The notes below the pieces were generated by a model. That model was not told the origin of the DNA. It ran no database searches and saw only the letters and a list, made by a program, of their open reading frames with translations. A stretch of 64,000 nucleotides of DNA, taken from Lysinibacillus sphaericus. GTDB lineage: Bacteria; Bacillota; Bacilli; Bacillales_A; Planococcaceae. Below, piece by piece: positions 10,811 through 20,346 of this stretch. Each line of letters starts with the position of its first letter. The stretch's first letter is position 1. The stretch is from the NCBI RefSeq assembly GCF_006864135.1, contig NZ_SADV01000004.1:124001-188000 (forward strand). The letters run 5' to 3'. Made by a program: the position numbers and the translations under genes.

Positions 10811-11743
10811 CTAAGCGCTGCTCTTGTTGAGTAGCGTATTTTTCCCCATGACATCTTGAGTATACCAACCATAGCCATATTGATTCGGAAACTTTTTAGC
10901 ATGGGTCGTACTCATCAATTCTGATGTTTCTTTGCTTATCAACACATTATTAAGCAAGGCTCTGTCAAACAGTTCTAAATCTTCAACAGTAGAAATGATA
11001 TCCCCAGCTGCGTATGCTGCAGAATTATGTAATAAGGGTCCGATTTTTCCTTCTACATGTCCTTCCGCTTTCGGTATGCCAGTGGGAACCGTAAACATAG
11101 AATTAGACATGTTGCTCGGCTTAAAAATATTTTCTTCTATATAATTTGCATAAGACTGTCCGCTGACTTTTTCAATAATTAGCCCTAACATTACATAACC
11201 AGTATTACTATAACTAAAGCTTTTACCTGGGGTAAACTCTAATTCAGAATCTTTAACGGTATTTACAATATCAATTGGATTCCAATCTTTGCTGTAGTCA
11301 AAATTGAAATCCTTCTTCAGATAATCCGGAATTCCCGAGCTATGACTTAATAGATGACTTATTGTAATAGTCTCTCCATTCGGGAAATCTGGTAAGTGTT
11401 GCGAAATTGGATTATCTAAGTTTAGAAGTTCCTTTTCCACTAATTGCATGACTGCTACTGCAGTGAATGTTTTAGTTAATGAAGCAATCTGATAGAGTGT
11501 ACTTGGGCTATTCTGTAAATCATCGGCTGCCAATCCGTAACCTTTTGTAAATAAAACTTCACCTTCTTTTGCAATTAGGACGGTTCCCTGAAATTTTTCA
11601 TTTGTCAAATATTGATCGATCTTTTCAGAAACGCTTCCAGATAAATTACTATGGTTGTTACATCCAAATAATAGCAAAGCTACAAAAGACATGATTATAA
11701 TAACAAGAATAGTAATAGAGAAAATTTTTAAGAATTTTTTCAT
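10811..11743 (-). pseudogene. Serine hydrolase (beta-lactamase/DD-peptidase fold), C-terminally truncated lipoprotein
   Basis: From the ATG at 11743 there is a lipoprotein signal (hydrophobic ILVIIIMSFVALLLFGC with the lipidated Cys), then the Beta-lactamase family (PF00144) active-site motif SLTK (ASLTKTFTAVAVMQ) and the YSN motif (FSYSNTGYVMLG). About 310 residues remain. The frame ends at GKNTLLNKSSA, before the HGG/KTG-type third motif, so the last 60 or so residues of the fold are missing. The truncation point lies 23 bp from the prophage relic, so an insertion or deletion probably removed the 3' end. Some remaining activity cannot be excluded. Confidence 0.7.
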
Positions 11744-12115
11744 ATGTATACCTCTCAATCTATTTCTTTATAGCTTATTAAATACTTCAAATCCTATAAC
11801 AAAATTATACATAAAAACTAAAAAGAGGAAAATGTAATTTGTAAGTGCTACATAATAATCGTCATCGCTTGAAACTGTAACAACCATTTCTTTAGTGTTC
11901 ATATTTGCTTCAAGAGTTGTTATTGGAGCGTCATTGAGAAGAGAGTATGAAATATCAAACTAATCCCAAACATCATCATTACTGTTGGTAAAATTTGCCA
12001 GCAGTAAAAGTAAACTTCTCGTGATTCCCTCCTAATGTAAATATTCAAAGTTTTATTCACATATATATCAATGTAAATACATTTTGGTAATACAAGGGGA
12101 TGTGGAGGTGATGAA
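11744..12115. other. Intergenic region between the serine hydrolase and a small membrane gene
   Basis: No convincing full gene is present. On the minus strand a frame without a clear start reads LEANMNTKEMVVTVSSDDDY around 11850-11925 and may be the relic end of a lost gene. The right part supplies the promoter and GGAGGTG site for the small membrane gene at 12116. Confidence 0.35.
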
Positions 12116-12382
12116 ATGCTATTAAGAAACAAATATTTTAGGCAGTTTATCTTTTCATTTATAGCAATTATAGCAATTGCTATATACAATATTTCATTTC
12201 TTAATAGAGCTTTGGAGGTTTTGTTAGTAGCTTTTCTATTTACGATAATTTCTGATCTTGCTTTTCAAAATAAAAAATTCCGAGACTTTTCATTATTACA
12301 GAAAATTGCCTTATTTGTAGTGACTGTGGGCATATTTATATCGGTTTTCATGTACACAGAACCTGTCTATTTTCCTAAATAG
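12116..12382 (+). CDS. Small membrane protein, unknown function
   Basis: The 88-residue product has three hydrophobic segments (about residues 10-28, 34-47 and 63-80) with basic residues between them, and reads as a small integral membrane protein. GGAGGTG lies 5 bases before the ATG at 12116. No family is recognised. It converges with the FtsW-like pseudogene across a shared terminator. Confidence 0.5.
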   Translation: MLLRNKYFRQFIFSFIAIIAIAIYNISFLNRALEVLLVAFLFTIISDLAFQNKKFRDFSLLQKIALFVVTVGIFISVFMYTEPVYFPK

Positions 12383-12500
12383 ATTTTTTTAATATCGATA
12401 CTTAATGAAATTTAACTACCTGTAATTGGGTAACTTTTTTGATAAATTCTCACTTAATTTCAGAGACATATAGTTAGGGGACAAATAATTTTCTATAAAT

Positions 12501-12540
12501 AAAGTAACCTTTTATAGATAGATTGGTAAAAGGTTACTTT
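12501..12540. terminator. Bidirectional terminator
   Basis: AAAGTAACCTTTT pairs with AAAAGGTTACTTT around a 14-base loop, with T-rich flanks in both directions. It lies between the converging small membrane gene and the FtsW-like gene. Confidence 0.8.
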
Positions 12541-12556
12541 AAATTGCTTAAAAACA

Positions 12557-13798
12557 TTAAATATATGATTTTCTTCGATAAATACTAAGTGTCAAGCCGA
12601 TAGCAACGCTCCCAAGTAGCATTGGAAATACACCATAACTAATGAATGGGATTGGCATTGACATGAGGGGGACAAGTCCGAAAAGCATAAGTATGTGATA
12701 TATAATTTGCGTTGTGACATAGGCAAGGCCACCTACTATTAATAAACGACCGTATTCGTTATGAATGGAGGCTAGAGTGTATGCTATACGGAAAATGATG
12801 AAGCTAAGAAGACATACAACGGCTACTCCTGCAATAATTCCATACGTTTGTAAAATCGTCAGTAATACATAATTAGTATGTGCCTCAATCTCCCATATTA
12901 CCTTGCTGTTGCCAAACCATGTGAGGTTTTTCATCACGGTTGAAATATAGGATACACCATTATCTTCTAAACCTGGTGTATATATAGTCTTCATTCGAGC
13001 CAGTGAAAGGTTATAGGGGGCTAAAGGCACAACCATTAAGTAGCTTATTAAGGCAACAAATAGGAAACTAAAAGCTACGGTACAGGCTAGCTTTTGTTTG
13101 CGAGAAAAGCTACTCGCATAAAATAATATGGCAACAATCACCGTGTACGTACAGAATAATGAAAAGTCCGGCAATCGTATGTAGCAATATGCACCGATAG
13201 AATAAAGAATGAGCAACCACCATAATGATTTTTTTTGTTTAGCAAAAAATCCCGCAAATGCTATTAAAAAGAGAGGCTATGTCATCCAACCTTTAAGTTC
13301 AAGGGGACCTGCTTGAAAAAAGATCACATCATTCATCATTTGATTACCATTTAAGATAATAAGAAATATGAGACATCCCAGTACATACAAATGCGTGGAA
13401 TAGCGCTCTAGCTTGCGGAAATCGAGTCGCGTTAAGAAAATTGTCACAGCAATTCCACCAATAACAATAACGACATTACGCATGATAAAATGTCGTAACG
13501 AGAGCTCAGCTGGTAGGAGCGGTAAAAAGCTACACATCGCTGCCAGCACAAATGGAATAACGAGTAGCCAATCGATTTTCGGCTGATGAATTTGATTGAG
13601 TGAGACGCCGAGATTTGTAGCATTACCCATTTCACTTACAGCCTGTTGTTCTGCATCTGCAGCGTTATAGCCCTTTTCCTGCCAAGCCTGTTTTGACTTC
13701 GCTAAATGATAGGTTAACTCCTTTTCAACAGCTTCATGTGCCTCCTTGTTCCGAATATGACCCTTTACATGTTGAATAAATTCTTTAATCGTTCGCAT
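12557..13798 (-). pseudogene. FtsW/RodA/SpoVE-like protein with N-terminal prefix domain, interrupted by one TAG
   Basis: The frame encodes 413 codons with one internal stop, TAG at 13277-13279. Residues 1-75 form a soluble 'permease prefix' helix-rich domain (EFIQHVKGHIRNKEAHEAVEKE), the rest a SEDS-type polytopic membrane protein ending PIPFISYGVFPMLLGSVAIGL, which is like the FtsW/RodA C-terminus. The reading frame continues without shift through the stop (GPLELKGWMT-stop-PLFLIAFAGFFAK), and the FtsW family makes CAG to TAG a likely change. This protein type is usually encoded beside PadR and ECF sigma genes, as here. The start ATG follows AAGGAGGTG and overlaps the PadR gene by 14 bp. Confidence 0.75.
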
Positions 13799-14180
13799 AG
13801 CGCACCTCCTTCAGTAATTGCTGAAGAGAAGGGAGCTTGTCTGTTTCTTTGTTAAGCTTTGTCAGAAGTTTAACACCCTTACGTGAAAGAACATATCGCT
13901 TTTCGTTCTCGTGCCACTCACTTACGACGAGTTGTTGCTGTTCAAGGCGATGTAGAGAAGCATAGATCATCCCTTCGTTAAAATGAACTACCTCTTTGTT
14001 ATTTGTATAAAGAAGTTGCGTAATCTCATAGCCTGAGCGCATCGTTTGTAGCATCGGTAACAGCACCTGATCCGAAAGTTCCTCATGAATGCCTTTGCGC
14101 ACAGCTTCCTTATATGTCTCCGTAAACTGCACCTTTTTAAATTGATTTTTCATAGCTTGTTTAAAACGTGTTTCCGTCAA
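13785..14180 (-). CDS. PadR-family transcriptional regulator
   Basis: The 131-residue protein carries a PadR winged helix in residues 35-115 (LSDQVLLPMLQTMRSGYEITQLL, MIYASLHRLEQQQLVVSEW, KRYVLSRKGVKLL). PadR proteins repress their own operon and respond to envelope or small-molecule signals. The start is TTG at 14180, placed 7 bases after AGGAGGG inside the 3' end of the sigma gene. The gene overlaps the FtsW-like gene at its other end, so the three form one translationally coupled unit. It is the only intact member of the cassette. The extra 30 or so residues before the winged helix are unusual for the family. Confidence 0.85.
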   Translation of the reverse strand: MTETRFKQAMKNQFKKVQFTETYKEAVRKGIHEELSDQVLLPMLQTMRSGYEITQLLYTNNKEVVHFNEGMIYASLHRLEQQQLVVSEWHENEKRYVLSRKGVKLLTKLNKETDKLPSLQQLLKEVRYAND

Positions 14181-14703
14181 ATGGATTCCCTCCTAACGCT
14201 TTTTGTAACAAGGAACGTGCCTTACGAAGTCTTGTTTTCACCGTATTGTTATTCAATGATAAAATGCTAGCAATTTCCTGGATCGGATAGTCCTCAAAAT
14301 AATAAAAGTAAATAAGTTCACGATACTTTACGGGAAGTGCCATCACTAAGTCAAACAACGCCTCGTCCTCACTATTTTTCACAACTTGCTCAAGCAAATC
14401 GCTCGTTTCTAATGTTTCCTCTAACACATTCGTTTCGATAACATCTACGTTTTTCTTGTACTAGCTCTTTATATAGTCCTTTGAATGATTAATAGCAATA
14501 CGCCATAACCAAGTTTTCAAACTGGCATGTCCCTGATATGTTGAGAGAGCCTTATAGCAAATCTCTTGCGTCAAATCTTCAGCAAGAGCAGTATCATGTA
14601 CATATGTATAAACAAGCTGCAGAATCGCTTGGCCATAATTGGCCATTAGCTCCTCAATCACCTGATCTCGTGATAAACCGCTTGCTGTTATTGTTTCCTC
14701 CAT
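14161..14703 (-). pseudogene. ECF-type sigma factor, interrupted by one TAG
   Basis: Region 2 (LMANYGQAILQLVYTYVHD..LAEDLTQEICYKALS then LKTWLWRIAINHSKDYIKS) and region 4 (VMALPVKYRELIYFYYFED, EIASILSLNNNTVKTRLRKAR) are both present in the same frame, separated by a TAG at 14461-14463. Related sigma factors have Trp at this point (SW plus basic residues), so TGG to TAG fits. The full length would be 180 codons, normal for an ECF factor. The start ATG at 14703 follows AAGGAGG; the upstream ATG in the same frame has no site. The sigma is predicted to be dead unless the stop is suppressed or is a sequencing error. Confidence 0.8.
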
Positions 14704-14900
14704 ATCGTACCTCCTTACGTGTTCATTCATTAGACGATTGCCAAATAATACTGGTTTTACTTTTATAAAAAAGCGTGTAAATGTGTTGTGAGTACTCGTA
14801 AGCTAAATAACCTTTAGGAAGAGTTCTAGCAGGTAAGGATGAGGGGTACATTAAATAGTAGGGCGAAATAGCAAACTTTATAGTAGAAAGGGAGGGGATC

Positions 14901-15929
14901 TTGAAGAGACTTACATTAATTTTGATAATTACCGTAATGATTTGCATTGTCTTTAGTAAAAAAATATTTTCAATTAATGATCATAATCCCTCAGAATCTA
15001 AACTTTATATCAATGTGTTTGGTCCTAAAAGTTTGAAGTTTACATTCTATCATTTTGATCAGAGTCAAAATAAAAGTAAAGTACTATTTAGTAAGGAAAC
15101 GACGGATTTTACTGCTTTCGCTTATTCTGAACGTACTAATATATTGTATTTTGCTGATGTCATATCAGATCATACAATACAATTATTTGAAAATGACCTA
15201 AACACGAATCAAATGAAACAATTAACCACTGTATTTCATAATGTTGACTTTATCCAAATAGACAAAGCGCAAAGAATTATCTTTATGAGAGTGCTATTAA
15301 GAGATGAACTTAAAAATTTTCATATGGCTACCTATAATCTTGATACGCAGAAAATACAAATATGGGACGAAGACAACAAGGATAGCAGTATTTTAGATTT
15401 TAATTATAACCCGAACAATAATCAATTAATTGTGGTTTCTTTCTCCGAGGACGAAGATCAGAAGAAACTTGACGAGGTTAATAAAAATCAAACGAAATTA
15501 CAGCCGACCAAATACAGTTTAGATATTTATGATATTGAAGGACAAAAAAAGAAACATGTAGCCGATGTAGAAAGATTTATAAGTGGCGCATCATTGGCTC
15601 CAGATGCAAGCTCTGTTATTATTAGCTATGATGAAGCTGTAGATAGTCCTATTTCGCATGTTGTTGAAATAGATATCAAAACAAAAAAAGTAAAGCACCT
15701 ACTAGATAGTAGTAATATTTATTCAAAAATTCGCTCAGTTAAATACGATGAAAAAAAAGAAGGGTTTTATTTCTTATCTAGTTTTATTGATGAAAAAAAG
15801 GGTTATAGTATTTTGGAAATACCAAAGGAGAGCGTACTCTCGTACTATGACATCAAGAAAAATAAGGTGCGAAATGTATGGCGGGCTAAAAAAAGTGTTA
15901 TTGTTAATTATTCAGCAGAACATTTTTAA
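14901..15929 (+). CDS. Secreted or membrane-anchored protein with beta-propeller-like repeats, unknown function
   Basis: The 342-residue product starts with a hydrophobic signal/anchor (residues 4-22, LTLILIITVMICIVFSKKI). The remainder is rich in beta-strand repeats of the form DFTAFAYSERTNILYFADV, FIQIDKAQRIIFM, GASLAPDASSVIISYDE, resembling PD40/TolB-type propellers. The start is TTG at 14901 after GGGAGGGG. There is no lipobox Cys. The gene is divergent from the sigma/PadR cassette and has no operon partner. Function is not known. Confidence 0.6.
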   Translation: MKRLTLILIITVMICIVFSKKIFSINDHNPSESKLYINVFGPKSLKFTFYHFDQSQNKSKVLFSKETTDFTAFAYSERTNILYFADVISDHTIQLFENDLNTNQMKQLTTVFHNVDFIQIDKAQRIIFMRVLLRDELKNFHMATYNLDTQKIQIWDEDNKDSSILDFNYNPNNNQLIVVSFSEDEDQKKLDEVNKNQTKLQPTKYSLDIYDIEGQKKKHVADVERFISGASLAPDASSVIISYDEAVDSPISHVVEIDIKTKKVKHLLDSSNIYSKIRSVKYDEKKEGFYFLSSFIDEKKGYSILEIPKESVLSYYDIKKNKVRNVWRAKKSVIVNYSAEHF

Positions 15930-15966
15930 TGTAAACATTTACTTCTTGATATTTCTGAAAAGACTG

Positions 15967-15995
15967 TTGACAATAATTAGTAGCTCGTGTAGAAT
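15967..15995 (+). promoter_or_regulatory. Sigma-A promoter of the argS leader
   Basis: TTGACA at 15967-15972 and TAGAAT at 15990-15995 are separated by exactly 17 bases. Transcription would begin near 16002, just before the T-box leader. Confidence 0.8.
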
Positions 15996-16014
15996 ATTTT
16001 GAAATTACAGTCAA

Positions 16015-16254
16015 ATTCGATGAAAAAGAGAGTAGTTTATGGAGTTACTGGAAAGCGAATTAGGGATGGTGTGAGCCTAATGCAGCAGCCATAAATGAAA
16101 CGCACTTTGGAGAAGGTTCTCGAATGAGTAGTAGAGAATATCGGGGAGTCACCTCGTTAACAATGGAAAGTGGTCATATTTATATGGCAACTAGAGTGGT
16201 ACCACGGGATAACTATGCTCTCGTCTCTATATTTAGAGATGGGGGCTTTTTTTA
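16015..16254 (+). promoter_or_regulatory. T-box leader of argS
   Basis: The leader has the T-box hallmarks: an AGTA element (GAGAGTAG) in Stem I, the specifier context GAAACGCA near 16098 with CGC (Arg) as the likely specifier, the T-box core AGAGTGGTACCACGGG at 16191-16206, and a terminator stem at 16217-16254 ending in T residues. TGGT in the core would pair with a tRNA having discriminator base A. Uncharged tRNA-Arg binding would stabilise the antiterminator and switch on argS. Family knowledge supplies the mechanism; the specifier assignment is my reading. Confidence 0.85.
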
Positions 16255-16271
16255 TTGAGAGGAGAATGAAT

Positions 16272-17945
16272 ATGCATACACAAATTGCGAAAAGAATCGC
16301 TGTGGCATTAAATAATGAGTTATCTGTTAATGACATTCAAAATCTACTAGAAAGACCGAAAAATTTGGGCTTAGGAGATGTAGCATTCCCTTGCTTTACA
16401 CTGGCAAAAAAATTAAGAAAATCTCCAAACAGTATCGCATCCGACATAAAACACAATTTAAGCTGTAATTTAATACAAGAAGTTCAAGTAGTAGGTGGCT
16501 ATGTCAATATTTTTTACCATCAGCCAACGATTACACATCAAGTACTTTGCCAAATAGTAAAAGAAGAAAATTTATACGGGACTCATCAGGAGTCAAAAGG
16601 GAATGTAGTTTTAGACTTTTCTTCTCCAAATATAGCGAAGCCTTTTTCCATGGGCCATTTACGCTCAACAGTGATCGGGAATGCTTTGGCGAATATTGCT
16701 GAGAAAAATGGCTATCAAGCAATTCGTATAAATCATATAGGTGACTGGGGCACACAGTTTGGTAAGTTAATCGTTGCCTATCGAAAATGGGGAGATCAAA
16801 AAGTAATTGAAGCTGCCCCAATAGAGGAACTGTTAAAAATATATGTAAAGTTCCATAAAGAAGCGGAGCAGGATGATACTCTCAATGAACAGGGGCGTGC
16901 TGCATTTAAAGCATTAGAAGATGGAGATGGAGAGGCTTTAGCTCTTTGGCAATGGTTTAGAGATGCATCACTCGAAGAATTCAAAACCATTTATCAATTG
17001 CTTGGAATAAACTTTGATTCTTTCGCTGGGGAAGCGTTCTACAATGACAAAATGACTGCTGTTGTTAAAGAATTGAAAGAGAAAGATCTACTTGTGCAAT
17101 CAGATGGTGCATATGTCGTTGAAATAGACAATATGCCTCCATGCTTAATCACTAAAACAGACGGTGCTACGCTCTATGCTACACGTGATTTAGCAGCTGC
17201 TTTTTATCGTAAACAACAATATGATCCTAAAAAAATATTTTATGTTGTAGGGAATGAACAATCTCTTCATTTTAAACAACTATTTAACGTAATTGAGAAG
17301 ATGGGATACGATTGGGCAAAAGACTTACAGCATGTACCTTTTGGGATGATTCTAAAAGACGGTAAAAAAATGTCGACACGTAAAGGAAAGATTGTTCTAT
17401 TAGCAGAAGTACTAACAGAAGCGATAGCTACGGCGAAGCGAAATATCGAGGGAAAAAATCCAAATCTAGTGGATAAAGAGAACATTGCACGTCAGGTTGG
17501 TGTAGGAGCGGTTATTTTTAATGATTTAAAAAATGATCGTCTTCATGATATTGACTTTTCGATTGAGCAAATGATGCATTTTGAAGGTGGAACAGGGCCA
17601 TATATTCAATATACGTATGCCCGTATCTCATCTCTTTTGGAAAAAGCAAATGAAACTAGTTACGAAGTATCGTTTGAAGCATTAGGGGAGCAAGCGTGGC
17701 CAGTTGTTTTATTACTAGAACAGTTTCCGAATGTAATTGTCAACGCTTTTGAGCAAGCAGATCCATCACAAATTGCTAAATATGCCTTGCAATTAGCGCG
17801 TGTATTTAATAAATATTATGCTCAAAATAAAATATTGGTCGATGATAGCCAGAGAACATCACGATTAGCATTTTGTCATTGTGTAGCCATTGTTTTAAAA
17901 GAATCGTTAGTATTATTGGGCATTGCAGCGCCAAAAAAAATGTAA
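16272..17945 (+). CDS. argS: Arginyl-tRNA synthetase
   Basis: This is a 557-residue class I aminoacyl-tRNA synthetase. It has an N-terminal Add1-like tRNA-binding domain (residues 1-85), the HIGH-type signature in SPNIAKPFSMGHLRSTVIG, the KMSKS equivalent in KDGKKMSTRKGKIV, and a C-terminal DALR anticodon-binding helix bundle ending LLGIAAPKKM. It charges tRNA-Arg. The start at 16272 is favoured over the ATG at 16266 because GAGGAG lies 7 bases upstream. Control by a T-box suggests this may be a second, inducible argS rather than the housekeeping copy, but the window cannot show that. Confidence 0.95.
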   Translation: MHTQIAKRIAVALNNELSVNDIQNLLERPKNLGLGDVAFPCFTLAKKLRKSPNSIASDIKHNLSCNLIQEVQVVGGYVNIFYHQPTITHQVLCQIVKEENLYGTHQESKGNVVLDFSSPNIAKPFSMGHLRSTVIGNALANIAEKNGYQAIRINHIGDWGTQFGKLIVAYRKWGDQKVIEAAPIEELLKIYVKFHKEAEQDDTLNEQGRAAFKALEDGDGEALALWQWFRDASLEEFKTIYQLLGINFDSFAGEAFYNDKMTAVVKELKEKDLLVQSDGAYVVEIDNMPPCLITKTDGATLYATRDLAAAFYRKQQYDPKKIFYVVGNEQSLHFKQLFNVIEKMGYDWAKDLQHVPFGMILKDGKKMSTRKGKIVLLAEVLTEAIATAKRNIEGKNPNLVDKENIARQVGVGAVIFNDLKNDRLHDIDFSIEQMMHFEGGTGPYIQYTYARISSLLEKANETSYEVSFEALGEQAWPVVLLLEQFPNVIVNAFEQADPSQIAKYALQLARVFNKYYAQNKILVDDSQRTSRLAFCHCVAIVLKESLVLLGIAAPKKM

Positions 17946-18100
17946 GTATCGTAAGCTGCCGTTATGTCTTTTTTTTAATAATTACCATTAAATTGACCGA
18001 TACTAGAAAAAATGGTAAAAGGAAATAGTGAGAGTTTAAAGGTCTAACAAATTTTGTTGAATTTTTGACCGTATCAATAGAGAGAAGGTATTTAAAAAGT

Positions 18101-19273
18101 ATGGAGAACAAGCAATGGCGTGTTTCTATGGTACTTGTGGTTGTTAGTATTTTCTTCGTTGCGCTCAATATGCGCCCAGCAGTCACAGGGATAGGACCAC
18201 TATTTAATGTACTTTTGGAATCACTCCATATATCAAATACAAAAATGAGCTTTTTAACATCTATTCCGGTGTTTTGCATGGGTCTCTTTGCACCATTTGC
18301 GGTACCTATTCAAAGGAAACTCGGAACAAAAACAGCTATTACGCTTTTAATAATAATCCTAGCATTAGCAAATGGGCTACGCTTTTTAAAAGAAAGTTAT
18401 GTACTACTTGTAGTCACAAGCTTCGTTGCAGGATTTGCCATTGCACTTATTGGACCCATCTTAAATGCCTATATAAAGAAAAAATTCCCGAATCGTTTTA
18501 CAACCGTGGTAGGTGTTTATTCATTTGGAATAGGAACAGGGGCAACATTGAGTGCGGCACTAACCATAACATTTTTTAATCATTTTCATGAGAGCTGGAC
18601 AATGGCGCTTGGCAGTTGGGCAATACTTGCAATTATTGCTCTTTGTATTTGGTTACTAGCAATACAAAATCAAGAGCGGCCAGAGACAGGTGTATGGACA
18701 GAAAATGCAGCACGAAATCCTTGGAAAAATGCACGTGCTTGGACCATTTTAATTTACTTTGGGATACAAACATCTTTGTTCTTCTCAATAATGTCTTGGC
18801 TAGCACCGATATTACAGGATAAGGGCTTTTCTCTTGTCGCTGCAAGCTCTATGCTAACTTTTATGTCTATTGTACAAATGGTTGGAAATATTTTGGTTCC
18901 TATACTAATGGAAAAATGGTTCAGTCGAATCGGTTGGCTCTTTTCTTTAGGGAGCTTAGGCGTGATTGGCTTTGTGTTGCTATGGTTAGGCTCAGGAACT
19001 TTTTTATGGATTGCCGTTTTCATAATAGGTATCGTATTAAGCGGCTTATTTCCAATTGGTTTATTGCTACCACTGGATGAGGCAAGAAATGACGAGGAGG
19101 CAAATAGCTGGTCATCTATGGTGCTTTCAGGAGGCTTTATGATAAGCTCCATTATCCCAATACTAATCGGCTATTGCTATGATGTGACTGGAAACCATAC
19201 ATTTACCTATTTGATTTTTATACTATTAATGATTGGCATAATTGCTACTACATGTATGCTTAAGAAAAAATAA
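18101..19273 (+). CDS. MFS transporter, CynX/NimT family
   Basis: The 390-residue, 12-segment protein carries the CynX/NimT hallmark near its N-terminus (NMRPAVTGIGPLFNVLLESL, then MSFLTSIPVFCMGLFAP). Other family blocks are GPILNAYIKKKFPNR and GLFPIGLLLPLDEAR. Members move small anions or drugs such as cyanate or 2-nitroimidazole; the direction here is unknown. The start ATG at 18101 is preceded by AGAGAAGG. The gene lies 155 bp after argS and ends in its own terminator. Confidence 0.85.
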   Translation: MENKQWRVSMVLVVVSIFFVALNMRPAVTGIGPLFNVLLESLHISNTKMSFLTSIPVFCMGLFAPFAVPIQRKLGTKTAITLLIIILALANGLRFLKESYVLLVVTSFVAGFAIALIGPILNAYIKKKFPNRFTTVVGVYSFGIGTGATLSAALTITFFNHFHESWTMALGSWAILAIIALCIWLLAIQNQERPETGVWTENAARNPWKNARAWTILIYFGIQTSLFFSIMSWLAPILQDKGFSLVAASSMLTFMSIVQMVGNILVPILMEKWFSRIGWLFSLGSLGVIGFVLLWLGSGTFLWIAVFIIGIVLSGLFPIGLLLPLDEARNDEEANSWSSMVLSGGFMISSIIPILIGYCYDVTGNHTFTYLIFILLMIGIIATTCMLKKK

Positions 19274-19278
19274 TGAGA

Positions 19279-19311
19279 AGACATGCTTAAATGTACGAGC
19301 ATGTCTTTTTT
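19279..19311 (+). terminator. Terminator of the CynX-type gene
   Basis: AAGACATGCT pairs with AGCATGTCTT, followed by TTTT. The converging hydrolase gene ends just beyond it. Confidence 0.8.
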
Positions 19312-19344
19312 AAAAGCTCCATAATCGGCTTTTAGTTCACATTT

Positions 19345-20343
19345 TTATGATGAACTTTTATAAGATCTAGACGCCTCCGTACAATGTTCATTGTTATATA
19401 TCTGAAGTAATGTATCTGAGAACAAGTTGGTTTGGTCCATCATAATTCTATGACCGGCATTTGGAATGATAAATAATTTTTTATGGGGAGCATTAATTTT
19501 ACTAAAGTATTCTTCGGCAATAATGTAGGGAGCCTGCCAGTCATCCTCACCTAAAATGAAATAAATGGGAACTTTATAATCTGAGGAGTCTGCCGCCAGG
19601 TCAAAGTCTCCTAAAAATTCATGGATTTTGCTATTTGCTTTTAGTCCTTTCGAAAATGCGAAAAGATCCGATAACTTAAAAATAGGACTTTTAAACGCTG
19701 ATATAAAAACAGGAAGGTCACTCTTAACGGCTAAACCATAAAGCCCTTGAAGTTTTCGGATTTTCCTACATTTCTTTAAAAACTCACGATCAAATATTAT
19801 TTTTTCTCCTGGATAAGTTCCTATAGTTTCAAGTTTTTTTAAAGCTTTTTTATCATTTGCCTTTACTATTTGTTCCTTCATTTTTGCATAAGCAACACGC
19901 TCATTTTCAAGAAGGGAGACAACTTGTGCCACGCCAATATAATAAGCAATATCTTCAGGATATAGCTTGATAAATATACTTCCTAAAATAGTGCCCCAAG
20001 ACCTTCCGAGTAAAACAATCTTTTCTTTATTATATTTCTGCTTTAAATATTGAATAATTCCATATAAATCTTCTAGCATGTCATCAATTGTAGGATACTT
20101 ATCGGGGTTTTTAGTAAGCGTTTTTCCAGCACCACGCTGATCCCAATGTACAATCGTAAACGTTTCTTCTATTTTATATTGAAAAGCATAGGCAAAAAGA
20201 GATTCAACACTACCAGGACCACCATGTAAATAAAGCAATACTGGGTTATCATAATTAGTACCTGAATGAAATAAATAATGATTTACACCGTTAACCGAGA
20301 CATATTCTTCACTATTAATTAACTTCTCGGATTTATTGTTCAT
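19345..20343 (-). CDS. Alpha/beta hydrolase, proline iminopeptidase-like
   Basis: The 332 residues follow the S33 peptidase/alpha-beta hydrolase pattern. They have the oxyanion segment YLHGGPGSVES, HWDQRGAGKT near residue 75, the nucleophile elbow GRSWG near residue 116, an acid-containing strand FILGEDDWQAP, and the catalytic His in NAGHRIM. A cap domain fills residues 150-235. There is no signal peptide. The substrate could be an N-terminal proline peptide or a small ester or amide. It follows the MarR gene by 3 bp and shares its promoter, so it is probably induced by the MarR ligand. Confidence 0.85.
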   Translation of the reverse strand: MNNKSEKLINSEEYVSVNGVNHYLFHSGTNYDNPVLLYLHGGPGSVESLFAYAFQYKIEETFTIVHWDQRGAGKTLTKNPDKYPTIDDMLEDLYGIIQYLKQKYNKEKIVLLGRSWGTILGSIFIKLYPEDIAYYIGVAQVVSLLENERVAYAKMKEQIVKANDKKALKKLETIGTYPGEKIIFDREFLKKCRKIRKLQGLYGLAVKSDLPVFISAFKSPIFKLSDLFAFSKGLKANSKIHEFLGDFDLAADSSDYKVPIYFILGEDDWQAPYIIAEEYFSKINAPHKKLFIIPNAGHRIMMDQTNLFSDTLLQIYNNEHCTEASRSYKSSS

Positions 20344-20346
20344 TTC

